Source: Marinococcus sp. PL1-022
GTDB taxonomy: Bacteria; Bacillota; Bacilli; Bacillales; Marinococcaceae
Direction: 5' to 3'
Assembly (NCBI RefSeq): GCF_033845285.1
Contig: NZ_JAWXCX010000001.1
Location: 1,193,495 to 1,257,494, forward strand
Length of the DNA stretch: 64,000 nt
A program made the position numbers and the translations under genes. The notes under the pieces were generated by a model. The model ran no database searches and was not told the DNA's origin. It worked only from the letters and a program-made list of their open reading frames with translations. Each line of letters begins with the position of its first letter. The stretch's first letter is position 1. Of this stretch, positions 1 to 8,761 are shown piece by piece.

Positions 1-1
1 C

Positions 2-1966
2 ACCGGCGCCCTTGAGAACGGCACGCTCCGGGAAGGGGCGGCGCTTCTTTTGAGCTACGTGGAGCGCACCCAGCAGCGCTCGCTCGGTCACCTGCAGCCG
101 TTTACGGTGTATGAGCCGAACCGGACGATGCAGCTGGACATGCATTCACGGCGCAACCTGGAGCTGACCGAGACGATGATGGGCAAAACGAAGGACGGCT
201 CGCTTCTCGGCGTGCTCGACCGTACCGTGACCGCGATGGGCTGCCGCAAGCTGCGACGCTGGATCGAGGAGCCGCTTCTTTCCCGCCCGGCCATCGAAGA
301 ACGCTACGGCATGGTGGCTTCGTTTGCGGAAAACTTCTTTGCCCGTGAGGACCTGCGCGAGCATCTGCGCGACGTGTACGACATTGAACGGCTCGCCGGC
401 AAAGCCGTCTACGGCAACATTAACGCCCGTGAGCTCGTGCAGCTGCGGCGGACGCTGCAGGCGGTGCCGGCGATTGCCGACCTGCTCGGGGGCATGAACA
501 ACCCGGCCATCAACGAGCGCCTTGTGGACGTGTCCGCCTTTCAGGAGCTTGAGGAGCTGCTCGACCGGAGCCTGGTGGACGACCCGCCGTTTGGCGTCCA
601 GGAGGGCGGCATGTTCCGCTCCGGCTTTCATGAGGAGCTCGACCAGTACCGCGAAGCGGGCCAGAACGGCAAGCAGTGGATCGCGGAGCTTGAACAGAAG
701 GAACGGGCCGAAACCGGCATCAAGTCGCTCAAGGTCGGCTACAACCGGGTGTTTGGCTACTACATTGAAATTACACGGGCCAACACGCATCTGATTCCGG
801 ACGGCCGCTACGAGCGCAAGCAGACGCTCACGAACGCCGAGCGCTACATTACGCCGGAGCTGAAGGAAAAGGAGGACCTGATTCTCGGCTCGGCGGACCG
901 CGCTGTCCATCTCGAGTACGAGCTGTTTCTTGACCTGCGTGAACGTGTCGCGGGCTACGTGCGTCCGCTCCAGGAGCTCGCGGATCTTTTGAGTGAAATG
1001 GATGTGCTGCAGAACTTTGCCCATGTGAGCGAGCGGCTCGGCTACGTGCGCCCGGCCTTCAGCACGGACAAGACTTTGGCCGTCCGCGGCGGCCGTCACC
1101 CGGTCGTGGAGACGATGCTGACTGCCGGCGAATTTGTGGCAAACGACACCCATATGGATGAGCACGGCATGCTGTTGATTACGGGCCCGAACATGGCCGG
1201 GAAAAGCACGGTGATGCGCCAGGTGGCGCTGATTGCGATCATGGCGCAGATCGGGTGCTTTGTGCCGGCCGAGGAGGCGGAGCTGCCGCTGTTTGACCGG
1301 ATTTTTACCCGCATCGGGGCGGCCGACGACTTAACAAGCGGCCAGAGCACGTTCATGGTGGAAATGAAGGAAACCCAGCAGGCGCTGTTGAATGCGAGTG
1401 CCGACAGCCTGATTCTGCTCGACGAAATCGGGCGCGGCACGTCCACGTACGACGGCATGGCGCTTGCGCAGGCGATCATGGAATACATTCATGCCAATAT
1501 CGGGGCCAAAACGCTTTTCTCCACGCACTACCACGAGCTGACCGTGATGGAGGATCACCTGCCGGCGCTTCGGAACGTGCACGTGCGGGCGGTGGAGGAG
1601 GACGGGGAAATCATCTTCCTGCACAGGGTGGAGCCGGGCAAGGCCGACCGCAGCTACGGCATTTACGTGGCCAAGCTCGCCGGGCTGCCGCCGCAGGTGA
1701 TTGAGCGCTCCGAGACGATTCTGAAAAGCTTTGAGCAGCAGAAAACCGCCGCCTACGCTGTGCCTGAGGAGCCCGCACCGGAAACGACGGTCCGGGAGAC
1801 GGAGGAGCCCGAACAGCTCGCGCTCTTTTCGATCGATGACGGCAGCGCCCGGGCCAAGGAAATCATGAGCGAGCTGAAGCGGACCGACGTGCTCCGCATG
1901 AGCCCGATGGACGCGATTGAAAAGCTGTACCAGCTGCAGCAGTACGCGAACCAGGAGGAGGAATAA
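2..1966 (+). CDS. mutS: DNA mismatch repair protein MutS (5' end outside the window)
   Basis: MutS recognises mismatches and small loops in DNA and uses ATP binding to recruit MutL. The reading frame is open to the first complete codon of the window (TGALENGTLREGAALL precedes the first in-frame TTG at 50), so the gene is cut by the left edge; about 650 of the usual 850-870 residues are present. Visible parts are the core and clamp helices, the C-terminal ABC-type ATPase with Walker A GPNMAGKST, the Walker B and signature region DEIGRGTSTYDG, the switch histidine in FSTHYHEL, and the C-terminal helix-turn-helix dimerisation region. Between ATPase and C-terminus lies a short acidic linker. It ends 3 bases before mutL and supplies mutL's ribosome binding site, so the two are surely co-transcribed. 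Identity is certain. Confidence 0.98.
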   Translation, partial: TGALENGTLREGAALLLSYVERTQQRSLGHLQPFTVYEPNRTMQLDMHSRRNLELTETMMGKTKDGSLLGVLDRTVTAMGCRKLRRWIEEPLLSRPAIEERYGMVASFAENFFAREDLREHLRDVYDIERLAGKAVYGNINARELVQLRRTLQAVPAIADLLGGMNNPAINERLVDVSAFQELEELLDRSLVDDPPFGVQEGGMFRSGFHEELDQYREAGQNGKQWIAELEQKERAETGIKSLKVGYNRVFGYYIEITRANTHLIPDGRYERKQTLTNAERYITPELKEKEDLILGSADRAVHLEYELFLDLRERVAGYVRPLQELADLLSEMDVLQNFAHVSERLGYVRPAFSTDKTLAVRGGRHPVVETMLTAGEFVANDTHMDEHGMLLITGPNMAGKSTVMRQVALIAIMAQIGCFVPAEEAELPLFDRIFTRIGAADDLTSGQSTFMVEMKETQQALLNASADSLILLDEIGRGTSTYDGMALAQAIMEYIHANIGAKTLFSTHYHELTVMEDHLPALRNVHVRAVEEDGEIIFLHRVEPGKADRSYGIYVAKLAGLPPQVIERSETILKSFEQQKTAAYAVPEEPAPETTVRETEEPEQLALFSIDDGSARAKEIMSELKRTDVLRMSPMDAIEKLYQLQQYANQEEE

Positions 1967-1969
1967 GCG

Positions 1970-3844
1970 GTGACGTATGTAAAAAAACTCCCGGACGGCC
2001 TCGCCAACAAAATCGCGGCCGGGGAAGTGGTCGAACGCCCCGCCTCGGTCGTAAAGGAACTGGTGGAAAACGCGATTGACGCCGGCGCCACGACCATTCA
2101 GGTGGACGTGGAGGAGGGCGGACTGTCGCTCATCCGGGTGACCGACAACGGCCGCGGCATGGACCAGGAGGACGCGGAGCTTGCCTTTGAGCGCCACGCC
2201 ACCAGCAAGCTGTCCCGGGAAAAGGACCTGTTCCAGATTGAGACACTCGGCTTCCGGGGCGAGGCGCTCCCGAGCATTGCGGCCGTCTCGAACGTCACGA
2301 TGGAAACCGGGGACGGACGCGAAGCCGGAGTGCTCATCCGCTACCAGGGCGGCAAACGCATCGCCTGCACGCCGTCCAAAAGCCGGCAGGGCACCCAGGT
2401 GGAGGTGCGTGACCTGTTTTTTAACACGCCCGCACGGCTTAAATACGTGCGCACGATGAACACCGAGGTGGCAAACGTCGCGGACGTGATGAACCGGCAG
2501 GCACTCGCGCACCCGGACGTCAGCTTCCGGCTGTATCACCAAGGCAAGCAGCTGCTGCTCACGAACGGAAACGGGAGCCTGCAGCCGGTGCTCGCGGCTA
2601 TTTACGGCCGGCAGACGGCGCGCGACATGCTGTATATCGAGGCGGAGACCGATGACTACCGGGTGAGTGGCTGGATCGCAAAGCCTGAGACGTACCGCGC
2701 CTCGCGCCAGTACATGTCGACGTTTGTGAACCACCGCTACATCCGGCACTACCCGCTCACAAAAGCGATTGAAGCGGGCTACCATACGCTGCTTCCGATC
2801 GGCAAGCACCCGATCGCGGCGCTCCATATTGAAATGAACGTCGGGCTGATTGACGTGAACGTGCACCCGTCCAAGCTCGACGTGCGTGTAAGCAAGGAGC
2901 AGGAGCTGCTGCAGCTCGTCGAACAGGCGGTGCGGGAGCGGCTCCAGCATGAGCGCCTCATTCCGGCCGGCGACCAGAAGCGGGCCAAATCGGCGCCCGC
3001 GTCCGAGCAGATGAACCTCACCTTTGCCGAGCCTGCACCCAAGCCGGCGGCAGAGCCCCGGCGGGAGGAATCGCCTGCCCCGAGTGAGCCGGAACCGTCC
3101 CCAACCTCGCACGCCTCTGCCCACGAGGCGTCGTTCAGCGACGACGCCCCGGCCAGGGAGCCGGAAGCAGAAACGGTGTTTGAGCGTACGGATGCGTGGC
3201 CCGAGGAGCAGGAGGCGCCGCAGCCGGAGCCCGAAGCCCCGGCACCGGAAAGCAGCGGCCCGGAGCTTCCGGAGCTGCGCCCGATCGGCCAGTTTCACGG
3301 CACGTATATTCTGGCGGAAAATGAGGACGCGCTCTACATGATCGACCAGCACGCCGCGCAGGAGCGTATTTTTTACGAATACTTCCGCGTGAAAATCGGC
3401 GACGTGGACAAGGACGTGCAGCAGCTGCTCGTGCCGATTCTGCTGGAAGTGACCAAAGAGGAAGAAATCCTCATCAACGACCGCCAGAGCGATTTTGAAA
3501 ACATCGGGATTTTTCTCGAGCCGTTCGGCGGCCAGACGTTCCGGGTGCACGCGCATCCGACCTGGTTTCCGGCCGGCGACGAAGAAAGCGTCATCCGCGA
3601 ATGCATCGAAGAAGTGAAAAACAACAAACGGATCAGCGTGCATGAGCTCCGCGAGGAAGCGGCCATTCTGATGTCGTGCAAGGCGGCAATCAAGGCGAAC
3701 CGCTACCTGACGAAGGTCGAAATCCAGGCGCTCGTCGACCGGCTGAGGACGTGCGAGAGCCCGTATACGTGTCCGCACGGCCGCCCGATCATCATTCACT
3801 TTTCCGACTACGACATGGAAAAAATGTTTAAGCGCATCATGTAG
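1970..3844 (+). CDS. mutL: DNA mismatch repair protein MutL
   Basis: MutL couples mismatch recognition to strand removal. The N-terminal GHKL ATPase shows ELVENAIDAGAT, DNGRGM and GFRGEALPSI. Residues of about 340-425 form a Pro/Glu/Ala-rich flexible linker. The C-terminal domain carries the metal-dependent nicking motif DQHAAQERIFYE, typical of bacteria that lack MutH, a clamp-binding-like QQLLVP stretch, and the late motifs SCKAAIKAN and CPHGRP. The start is GTG at 1970, with GGAGGAGG inside the end of mutS as ribosome binding site. Length (624 aa) fits the family. The linker is rich in acidic residues, as in salt-adapted proteins (inference). Confidence 0.98.
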   Translation: MTYVKKLPDGLANKIAAGEVVERPASVVKELVENAIDAGATTIQVDVEEGGLSLIRVTDNGRGMDQEDAELAFERHATSKLSREKDLFQIETLGFRGEALPSIAAVSNVTMETGDGREAGVLIRYQGGKRIACTPSKSRQGTQVEVRDLFFNTPARLKYVRTMNTEVANVADVMNRQALAHPDVSFRLYHQGKQLLLTNGNGSLQPVLAAIYGRQTARDMLYIEAETDDYRVSGWIAKPETYRASRQYMSTFVNHRYIRHYPLTKAIEAGYHTLLPIGKHPIAALHIEMNVGLIDVNVHPSKLDVRVSKEQELLQLVEQAVRERLQHERLIPAGDQKRAKSAPASEQMNLTFAEPAPKPAAEPRREESPAPSEPEPSPTSHASAHEASFSDDAPAREPEAETVFERTDAWPEEQEAPQPEPEAPAPESSGPELPELRPIGQFHGTYILAENEDALYMIDQHAAQERIFYEYFRVKIGDVDKDVQQLLVPILLEVTKEEEILINDRQSDFENIGIFLEPFGGQTFRVHAHPTWFPAGDEESVIRECIEEVKNNKRISVHELREEAAILMSCKAAIKANRYLTKVEIQALVDRLRTCESPYTCPHGRPIIIHFSDYDMEKMFKRIM

Positions 3845-3866
3845 CTGCAGAGAAGGGGAGAGCGTC

Positions 3867-4649
3867 GTGATTATTACTACCGCCAAAAAGCCGGACCCGG
3901 ATGTGCGCGCGGAAGCCGAGTTAAAAGCGCGGGCGTGGAATGCGCCATGTGTGCCGCGGGAGAAGCGCTCAATCCAGCGCTGGCAGCGGGAAACGCAGGA
4001 GGACATCTACATTGTGGCCGCAGGCGGCGACACGTACCATCCGGCGACGGAAGCCGCCGAGCCGCTCGCGTTTCACCCGTCGATGGCGTGGCTGCGCGGC
4101 CTGCAGGTTCACCGCGGGGGAAGTGATCCGCTGCTGGAGGCGGCCGATGTACGCGAAGGCGACTCGGTGCTCGACGCGACGCTCGGCTTCGGTGCCGACA
4201 GCATCATGCTTGCCCACGGCGTGGGAGAGACCGGTACGGTGCTTGGTATCGAAAAACAGCCGGTCGTGGCGTCGCTCGTCCGCAAAGGGCTCCGGCTTCC
4301 GGGGGACTATCCCGGCTGGTTTACGGACGCGATGCAGCGGATCACGGTCGTCCAGGGCGACAGCTTTCGCCTTCTGCGGCTGCTTCCCGACAGCTGCATG
4401 GATGTCGTGTACCTGGATCCGATGTTTGCCGAAGCGGTGGACACAAGCCCGGCGATTGACCGGCTGCGCCCGGTGGCGGCGACCGACCCGCTGACAGACG
4501 ATTGGATCGAAGAAGCGATGCGGGTAGCCAGGCGCCGGATTGTCGTCAAAGACTATGCGGAGAGCCCGCATTTTAAGCAGTATCAGTTAACCCCGGCCGG
4601 GCGGCGGAACGCCGTGGTCCGGTACGGATGGAAGGAGGCATACACGTGA
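3867..4649 (+). CDS. Class I SAM-dependent methyltransferase, RsmJ/DUF548-like
   Basis: Predicted S-adenosylmethionine-dependent methyltransferase. The SAM-binding motif is VLDATLGFGADS, an acidic residue closes strand 2 (GIEKQP), and the catalytic-region motif is VVYLDPMF, followed by RRIVVKDYAES. The order and wording of these motifs resemble RsmJ, the 16S rRNA guanine-1516 N2-methyltransferase of Proteobacteria. The actual substrate in Bacillota is not known, so an RNA target is inference. GTG start at 3867 has AAGGGGAG upstream. Its stop codon overlaps the GTG start of miaA (GTGA), so the two are translationally coupled, which supports a shared role in RNA modification. Confidence 0.85.
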   Translation: MIITTAKKPDPDVRAEAELKARAWNAPCVPREKRSIQRWQRETQEDIYIVAAGGDTYHPATEAAEPLAFHPSMAWLRGLQVHRGGSDPLLEAADVREGDSVLDATLGFGADSIMLAHGVGETGTVLGIEKQPVVASLVRKGLRLPGDYPGWFTDAMQRITVVQGDSFRLLRLLPDSCMDVVYLDPMFAEAVDTSPAIDRLRPVAATDPLTDDWIEEAMRVARRRIVVKDYAESPHFKQYQLTPAGRRNAVVRYGWKEAYT

Positions 4650-5584
4650 AGCAACCGGTACTCGCTGTTGTCGGCCCGACGGCGGTCGGCAAAACGCGGC
4701 TCGGCATTGAGCTGGCCCGTAAATACAACGGCGAAATCATCAGCGGCGACTCGATGCAGGTGTACGAAGGGCTCACAATCGGGACGGCCAAGCCGACGCT
4801 CGAAGAACGCCGCGAGGCCCCGCACCATCTCGTGGACATGCTGTCGCCGGACACACCGTATTCGGCGGCCGACTTTAAAGCAAAGGCCGAGCCGATCATC
4901 GAGCGGCTGCACGGGGAAGGCAAGCTTCCGATTATCGTCGGCGGCACCGGCATGTACATCCGGGCACTCCTGCACGACTATTCGTTTTATGATGCGAAGA
5001 AGCAGGAGGGGGTGCGCGAGAAGTGGGAGCTGTACGCGCACCAGTACGGAAGCGACGCGCTTCACGCGAACCTTGCGCGCCGCGACCCGGAGCGCGCGGC
5101 CGCGATGCACCCGAATAACGTGCGCAAGGTCGTGCGGGCACTCGAAATTCTTGAAACAGCGGAAGAAGGTCCAACTTTATCCAAAAAAATGCAAAAAAAG
5201 CATTCGCCCTACGCCTCATTCATGATAGGATTAACAATGAACCGTCCGTATTTGTATGAGCGGATCGAGCGCCGGGTCGACCGCATGATGGCCGACGGCC
5301 TCGAACACGAAGCGCGCTGGCTGTACGAACGCTTCGGCGAGGAAGTACAGGCCGCCCAGGCGATCGGCTACAAGGAATGGTTCCCGTATTTCCGCGGGGA
5401 CGAAAGCGCCGACTGGGTCGCCGAGCGGATGAAGCGCAATTCCAGGAGATACGCCAAGCGGCAGCTCACCTGGTTCCGCAACAAAGAGGACGCACACTGG
5501 TATGATATTACCGATCGCTCCCGGCCGTTTGCCGACGAAGCATTTGCTTCAATTCTGCGGCAGTTCGAGCGTGAGCATCGCTAA
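4646..5584 (+). CDS. miaA: tRNA dimethylallyltransferase MiaA
   Basis: MiaA transfers a dimethylallyl group to N6 of adenosine-37 in tRNAs that read UNN codons. The P-loop is GPTAVGKT near the N-terminus, followed by the substrate-binding stretch [18 protein letters not shown], the GGTGMY loop and a C-terminal QAIGYKE motif. I chose GTG at 4646 rather than the in-frame ATG at 4628: GAAGGAGG lies at 4631-4638, and the resulting start [17 protein letters not shown] matches the family. The start overlaps the stop of the upstream methyltransferase gene by 2 bases. 312 aa is the usual length. Confidence 0.97.
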   Translation: MKQPVLAVVGPTAVGKTRLGIELARKYNGEIISGDSMQVYEGLTIGTAKPTLEERREAPHHLVDMLSPDTPYSAADFKAKAEPIIERLHGEGKLPIIVGGTGMYIRALLHDYSFYDAKKQEGVREKWELYAHQYGSDALHANLARRDPERAAAMHPNNVRKVVRALEILETAEEGPTLSKKMQKKHSPYASFMIGLTMNRPYLYERIERRVDRMMADGLEHEARWLYERFGEEVQAAQAIGYKEWFPYFRGDESADWVAERMKRNSRRYAKRQLTWFRNKEDAHWYDITDRSRPFADEAFASILRQFEREHR

Positions 5585-5628
5585 TACATAAATCACTTAC
5601 TAAGCCCGCAGTGGAAGGAGATTCAATC

Positions 5629-5868
5629 ATGAAACAATCAGTCAATATCCAGGATCAGTTTTTGAATGTCGTACGCAAGGAAAAAATTCAGGTGACCGTC
5701 TTTCTGACGAACGGCTTTCAGCTGCGCGGCCTGATCAAAGCCTTTGACAACTTCACCGTCGTCCTCGACAGCGACGGCAAGCAGCAGCTCGTCTACAAGC
5801 ACGCCATCAGCACCTTCGTCCCGCAGCGGACCGTCTCCCTGCAGACCGAAAGCGAGAGCGAAGAATAA
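5629..5868 (+). CDS. hfq: RNA chaperone Hfq
   Basis: Hfq is the hexameric Sm-like RNA-binding protein that follows miaA in many bacteria. The 79-aa product contains the Sm1 segment ([21 protein letters not shown]) and the Sm2 motif YKHAIST. The start is ATG at 5629 behind GGAAGGAG; an in-frame GTG at 5611 sits inside that ribosome binding site and is unlikely. The C-terminal tail is short and acidic, as in other Bacillaceae. A terminator follows directly, so hfq is the last gene of the mutS-hfq block. Confidence 0.98.
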   Translation: MKQSVNIQDQFLNVVRKEKIQVTVFLTNGFQLRGLIKAFDNFTVVLDSDGKQQLVYKHAISTFVPQRTVSLQTESESEE

Positions 5869-5871
5869 AAA

Positions 5872-5936
5872 GAAGCTTCCCGAAAAGGAAGCTCACGAGA
5901 CCGCCCGTTCCTGTGGAAGCAGGGGCGGGGGTTTTT
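5872..5936 (+). terminator. Double hairpin terminator after hfq
   Basis: Two consecutive hairpins follow the hfq stop. The first pairs AGCTTCC with GGAAGCT. The second pairs CCGCCC...CCTG (from 5901) with CAGG...GGCGGG and runs into a T tract at 5931-5936. Together they form a strong intrinsic terminator. Confidence 0.85.
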
Positions 5937-5971
5937 ATATTAATTAACAAAAAAAGAAGTGAACGCCGATT

Positions 5972-7019
5972 GTAAAATTAAGCTAGACAACGAAAAAGAT
6001 CACTCGTGATACACTCAAGATGAATTTCCGACCAAAGAAATCATAGGAGTGATCACGAATGACCTACACCCATCTTAGCACGAATGAAGTTGTCCTCATA
6101 GAAGCATATAACCAGAATGAGTTCCCGGTTTTCCGGATTGCCAGGCAGCTCGGGCGTGCCCGTCAAACGATCCACAACGTCGTGAGCTACTTACGGGAAG
6201 GGCATCGGGCCCTTGATTATGTTCAGCGGTATCAAGCCAATAAACAGCGGTGTGGTCGAAGACCGACGGTCTTAACGCCCGCCGACCAGGTCTATGTCAC
6301 CGAGAAAATCAAGGAAGGATGGACCCCTGATGTCATCGCCGGACGCCGGGAGCGTCCGCTTCCCTGTTCCGGACGCCCCCTGTACCGGATGTTTGAGCGA
6401 TGGATGCTGGATCGAAGCACCCTGCCAATGAAAGGGAAGCGGAAACCAAACGGGCATCAGGAACGCCGGGGAAAGCAGGCGTTTCGGCGGACTCTTGCGG
6501 ACAGGGACCGGGAGTACCCGGCCTTTCGGCAGGAATTCGGGCACCTGGAAGGAGACACCATTGTTGGTCGTCACCATCAAAGTGCTGTGATCACTCTGGT
6601 TGAGCGTTTATCGAAAGTGATCGTTACCCTTCAACCAGCCGGCCGTAAGGCCAGAGATATTGAAACCACGCTGCACCGGTGGTGCAGCCGTTTCCCGAAA
6701 CACTTATTCAAATCCATCACCTTTGACTGCGGCAAGGAGTTTTCCAACTGGCAGTCGATCAGCAACAGGCACGACCTTGCCATTTATTTTGCGGATCCAG
6801 GAACGCCTTCCCAACGCGGATTAAATGAACATTCAAATGGCCTCCTCCGAAAGGATGGCCTGCCTAAGCACATGGATTTTCAGGATGTGGACCAGTCGTA
6901 TGTTTCCGCTGTGGCCTCCGGAAGAAATCACATCCCAAGAAAGTCGTTAGACTATTGCACCCCGTTGGAAGTATTCATGAGGTATATGGAGAATGATATG
7001 GTGTCTAACTTAATTTGAC
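5972..7019 (+). mobile_element. IS30-family insertion sequence
   Basis: Imperfect terminal inverted repeats bound one transposase gene. The left end at about 5969-5991 (TGTAAAATTAAGCTAGACAA) matches the reverse complement of 7000-7022 at about 19 of 23 positions. GATT is found directly outside both ends (5968-5971 and 7020-7023), a possible target duplication; the exact ends may shift by 1-3 bases because GAT can also be read as part of the repeat. The transposase stop codon lies inside the right repeat. The element sits downstream of the hfq terminator and appears complete. Confidence 0.85.
6059..7018 (+). CDS. IS30-family transposase
   Basis: The 319-aa protein has an N-terminal helix-turn-helix (RIARQLGRARQTIHNVVSYL) and a C-terminal DDE integrase-type core: first Asp in HLEGDTIVGR, second in TFDCGKEF, and Glu in LNEHSNGLLRK. 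This is the IS30-family layout. Length and frame are intact, so it may be active. ATG at 6059 follows AGGAGTGATCACGA. The base composition lies between that of the GC-rich genes before it and the AT-rich DNA after it. Confidence 0.95.
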   Translation: MTYTHLSTNEVVLIEAYNQNEFPVFRIARQLGRARQTIHNVVSYLREGHRALDYVQRYQANKQRCGRRPTVLTPADQVYVTEKIKEGWTPDVIAGRRERPLPCSGRPLYRMFERWMLDRSTLPMKGKRKPNGHQERRGKQAFRRTLADRDREYPAFRQEFGHLEGDTIVGRHHQSAVITLVERLSKVIVTLQPAGRKARDIETTLHRWCSRFPKHLFKSITFDCGKEFSNWQSISNRHDLAIYFADPGTPSQRGLNEHSNGLLRKDGLPKHMDFQDVDQSYVSAVASGRNHIPRKSLDYCTPLEVFMRYMENDMVSNLI

Positions 7020-7023
7020 GATT

Positions 7024-7372
7024 TAAAATGATTAAAAGAGTTATTAATATAATACTTTGAAATTGTTAATCGATTTAAAGCAACTCGCTCTTAATTAAAG
7101 AGCAGGGTTGCTTTTTTATTTGATCTATTGAATGTTATACATATGCATGAACTGATTCAATAAATATATTTAATTTTGAATTACTCAATTATATAAGAAA
7201 TTAAAATTTTGCAGTGAAAATATAAGTACCATCTTGCAAATTCCTATTCTACAAATTTGAAACATGGAAAGCCCTTACATAGTTGCGGTGGTTGTATTAT
7301 AGTAACGGTATTCACTAGTGATGAGCAAATACATTTTGCAATTTGAAACAAAGAGGCGGGAGGTGAATCATC
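7024..7372. other. AT-rich non-coding stretch after the IS
   Basis: There is no convincing gene here. The stretch is AT-rich, contains one terminator hairpin (7080-7117), and ends with a good ribosome binding site (GGGAGG, 7358-7363) for the broken regulator that follows. A short frame from 7318 runs through the regulator's start in another phase and has no recognisable content. Confidence 0.6.
7080..7117 (+). terminator. Intrinsic terminator
   Basis: GCAAC...GCTCTT pairs with AAGAGC...GTTGC around an AATTA loop, followed by TTTTTT. It closely resembles the hairpin at 7771-7811 and lies downstream of the IS30 element. The gene it originally served is no longer visible. Confidence 0.8.
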
Positions 7373-7720
7373 ATCGTCCTGGATCAGCGCCGGACGGCGA
7401 TCTTAAATTATGTACTGCAGGCGGACACGGTCGTGGAAGTGGATCGGTTAACGAAGCAGTTCGGCATCTCACAGCGCACCATCTATTACGACCTTCAGCA
7501 GATTGACGACTGGCTCGAGGAAAATAAGCTGACGCGCACCCAGCGGATCTACGGCAAGGGCATCTACCTGGACTCGGAGACGAGGCGGAAGCTGCAGGAT
7601 GTTACCCACATCGACAACGACTGGGATTACCGGTTCGACCAGTGGGAGCGTATCTACCTGATTGTGCTGCATCTCTTGGTGGCGAAAGCAAACGTTCAGA
7701 CGAACACGCTGCTTGACTGA
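7373..7720 (+). pseudogene. Truncated BglG/PRD-family transcriptional regulator
   Basis: The frame encodes the first ~115 residues of a PTS-linked PRD regulator: an HTH_11 domain (VDRLTKQFGISQRTIYYDLQQIDDWLEENKL) followed by the beginning of the Mga-type region, then a stop at 7718-7720. Intact relatives such as the neighbour at 8762 are about 700 aa, so the HTH-Mga-PRD-PRD-EIIB-EIIA chain is lost. The expected start, eight to nine bases after GGGAGG, reads ATC (ATC GTC CTG GAT CAG) instead of ATG; the first normal in-frame start is GTG at 7433, inside the HTH. Both ends therefore look damaged. It is probably a remnant of a PTS regulator left by rearrangement near the IS. Confidence 0.75.
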
Positions 7721-7770
7721 GTTAAAATAGCTGTGAAATGAATAAAGTCTAAATAAATACCAACTCAAAT

Positions 7771-7811
7771 AGCAGCCCGCTCTTAATTACAGAGTGGGCT
7801 GCTATTTTTTT
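7771..7811 (+). terminator. Intrinsic terminator, probably bidirectional
   Basis: AGCAGCCC...GCTCT pairs with AGAGT...GGGCTGCT and is followed by TTTTTT. It shares the central GCTCTTAATTA and AGAG sequence with the hairpin at 7080-7117. It can end transcription from the pseudogene and, read on the other strand, help end the converging aldolase gene. Confidence 0.8.
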
Positions 7812-7878
7812 ATTTTAGTAACCTATTATATATTTACTGCTTTTCTTCAATTAATATATTAAGTATTAACGTAGATAC

Positions 7879-8514
7879 TCAAAGTTGCACTTCTCCGGCC
7901 AACCGCTGAAATTCGCCCGCAAGCCGGGTGACTTCCTCATAATCACCGATTTTGGCCGGCCCGGTGATCGCCCCGCCGGCACCGAGCATCACGGCACCAG
8001 CCTGCAGCCATTCCTGCACGTTATTCAGGTCCACACCGCCGGTTGGCATCAACTGCAGGTGCGGCAGCGGGCCGCGAAGCGTTTTGATAAAGGAAGGGGC
8101 GTACATCTCCCCGGGGAACAGTTTGACCACCTGGGCGCCGTAGGCGAGCGCTTCGGTCGCTTCCCGGACGGTCATGATACCCGGAAGATACGGCACCGCA
8201 TAGCGGTTGCACAGCTTCGCGACCTCCGGGTCAAAGGACGGGCTCACAATAAAGGATGCGCCCCGGACAATCGCCAGCCGGGCCGTTTCGCTGTCGAGCA
8301 CGGTACCGGCCCCGATAACGGCATCCGGATACTTTTGTACCAGCGTGCGCAGCACATCGTCGGCATCCGGCACGGTAAAAGTGACTTCGAGTGTTTTAGA
8401 GCCGCCTTTCACGCAGGCATCTGCCGTCTTTATAGCCTGGTCCGGGCTGTCGCCCCGGATCACAACCGCCACCTTGTTTTCCATCATTTGATTCAGAATA
8501 TGAAATACTCTCAT
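7879..8514 (-). CDS. eda: KDPG/KHG aldolase family protein
   Basis: Class I aldolase that splits 2-keto-3-deoxy-6-phosphogluconate (or a related 2-keto-3-deoxy acid phosphate) into pyruvate and an aldehyde phosphate. The 211-aa product has the Schiff-base lysine in VVKLFPGE (K131), the catalytic glutamate in LEVTFT (E43), GAGTV, SPSFD and the phosphate loop PTGGVD. The start is ATG at 8514 with AAAGGAG upstream; an in-frame GTG one codon earlier is less well spaced. It is divergent from the PTS regulator at 8762. That places an acid-sugar-phosphate aldolase next to a lactone-type PTS locus and suggests shared catabolism (inference). Confidence 0.92.
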   Translation of the reverse strand: MRVFHILNQMMENKVAVVIRGDSPDQAIKTADACVKGGSKTLEVTFTVPDADDVLRTLVQKYPDAVIGAGTVLDSETARLAIVRGASFIVSPSFDPEVAKLCNRYAVPYLPGIMTVREATEALAYGAQVVKLFPGEMYAPSFIKTLRGPLPHLQLMPTGGVDLNNVQEWLQAGAVMLGAGGAITGPAKIGDYEEVTRLAGEFQRLAGEVQL

Positions 8515-8761
8515 CACGCATCTCCTTTAATATTATTAGCAGTACCAATGTTTTCGCTGTAATTCCTGCCATCCGTAGAAAGAAACTTTATCAGCAGTAA
8601 TAAAATAATACGTAAAACCTGAACCTCTTTGCAAGTTTATCTGCGAAACAATTCTTTTCACGAAACTATTGAAAGCATTTGGTCTTAAGCTTTATGAAGA
8701 AAAAAGCTAAGATTATTATTAACAACCAACTGAAATGTCGCGACGAAAGGAAGGTTGTCTT

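Noticed and set aside
1331-4006. Long minus-strand open frame (891 codons) opposite mutS and mutL
   Set aside because: It lies antisense to two certain genes in GC-rich DNA, where stop codons are rare in the opposite frame; its composition (very rich in Arg, His, Leu) is that of a shadow frame.
7318-7506. 62-codon frame crossing the start of the broken PTS regulator
   Set aside because: It is in another phase than the HTH-encoding frame and shows no conserved content.
8660-8690. cre-like TGAAAGCATTTGGT in the eda/PTS-regulator promoter region
   Set aside because: The central CG of the cre pattern is CA here; the match is too weak to list.
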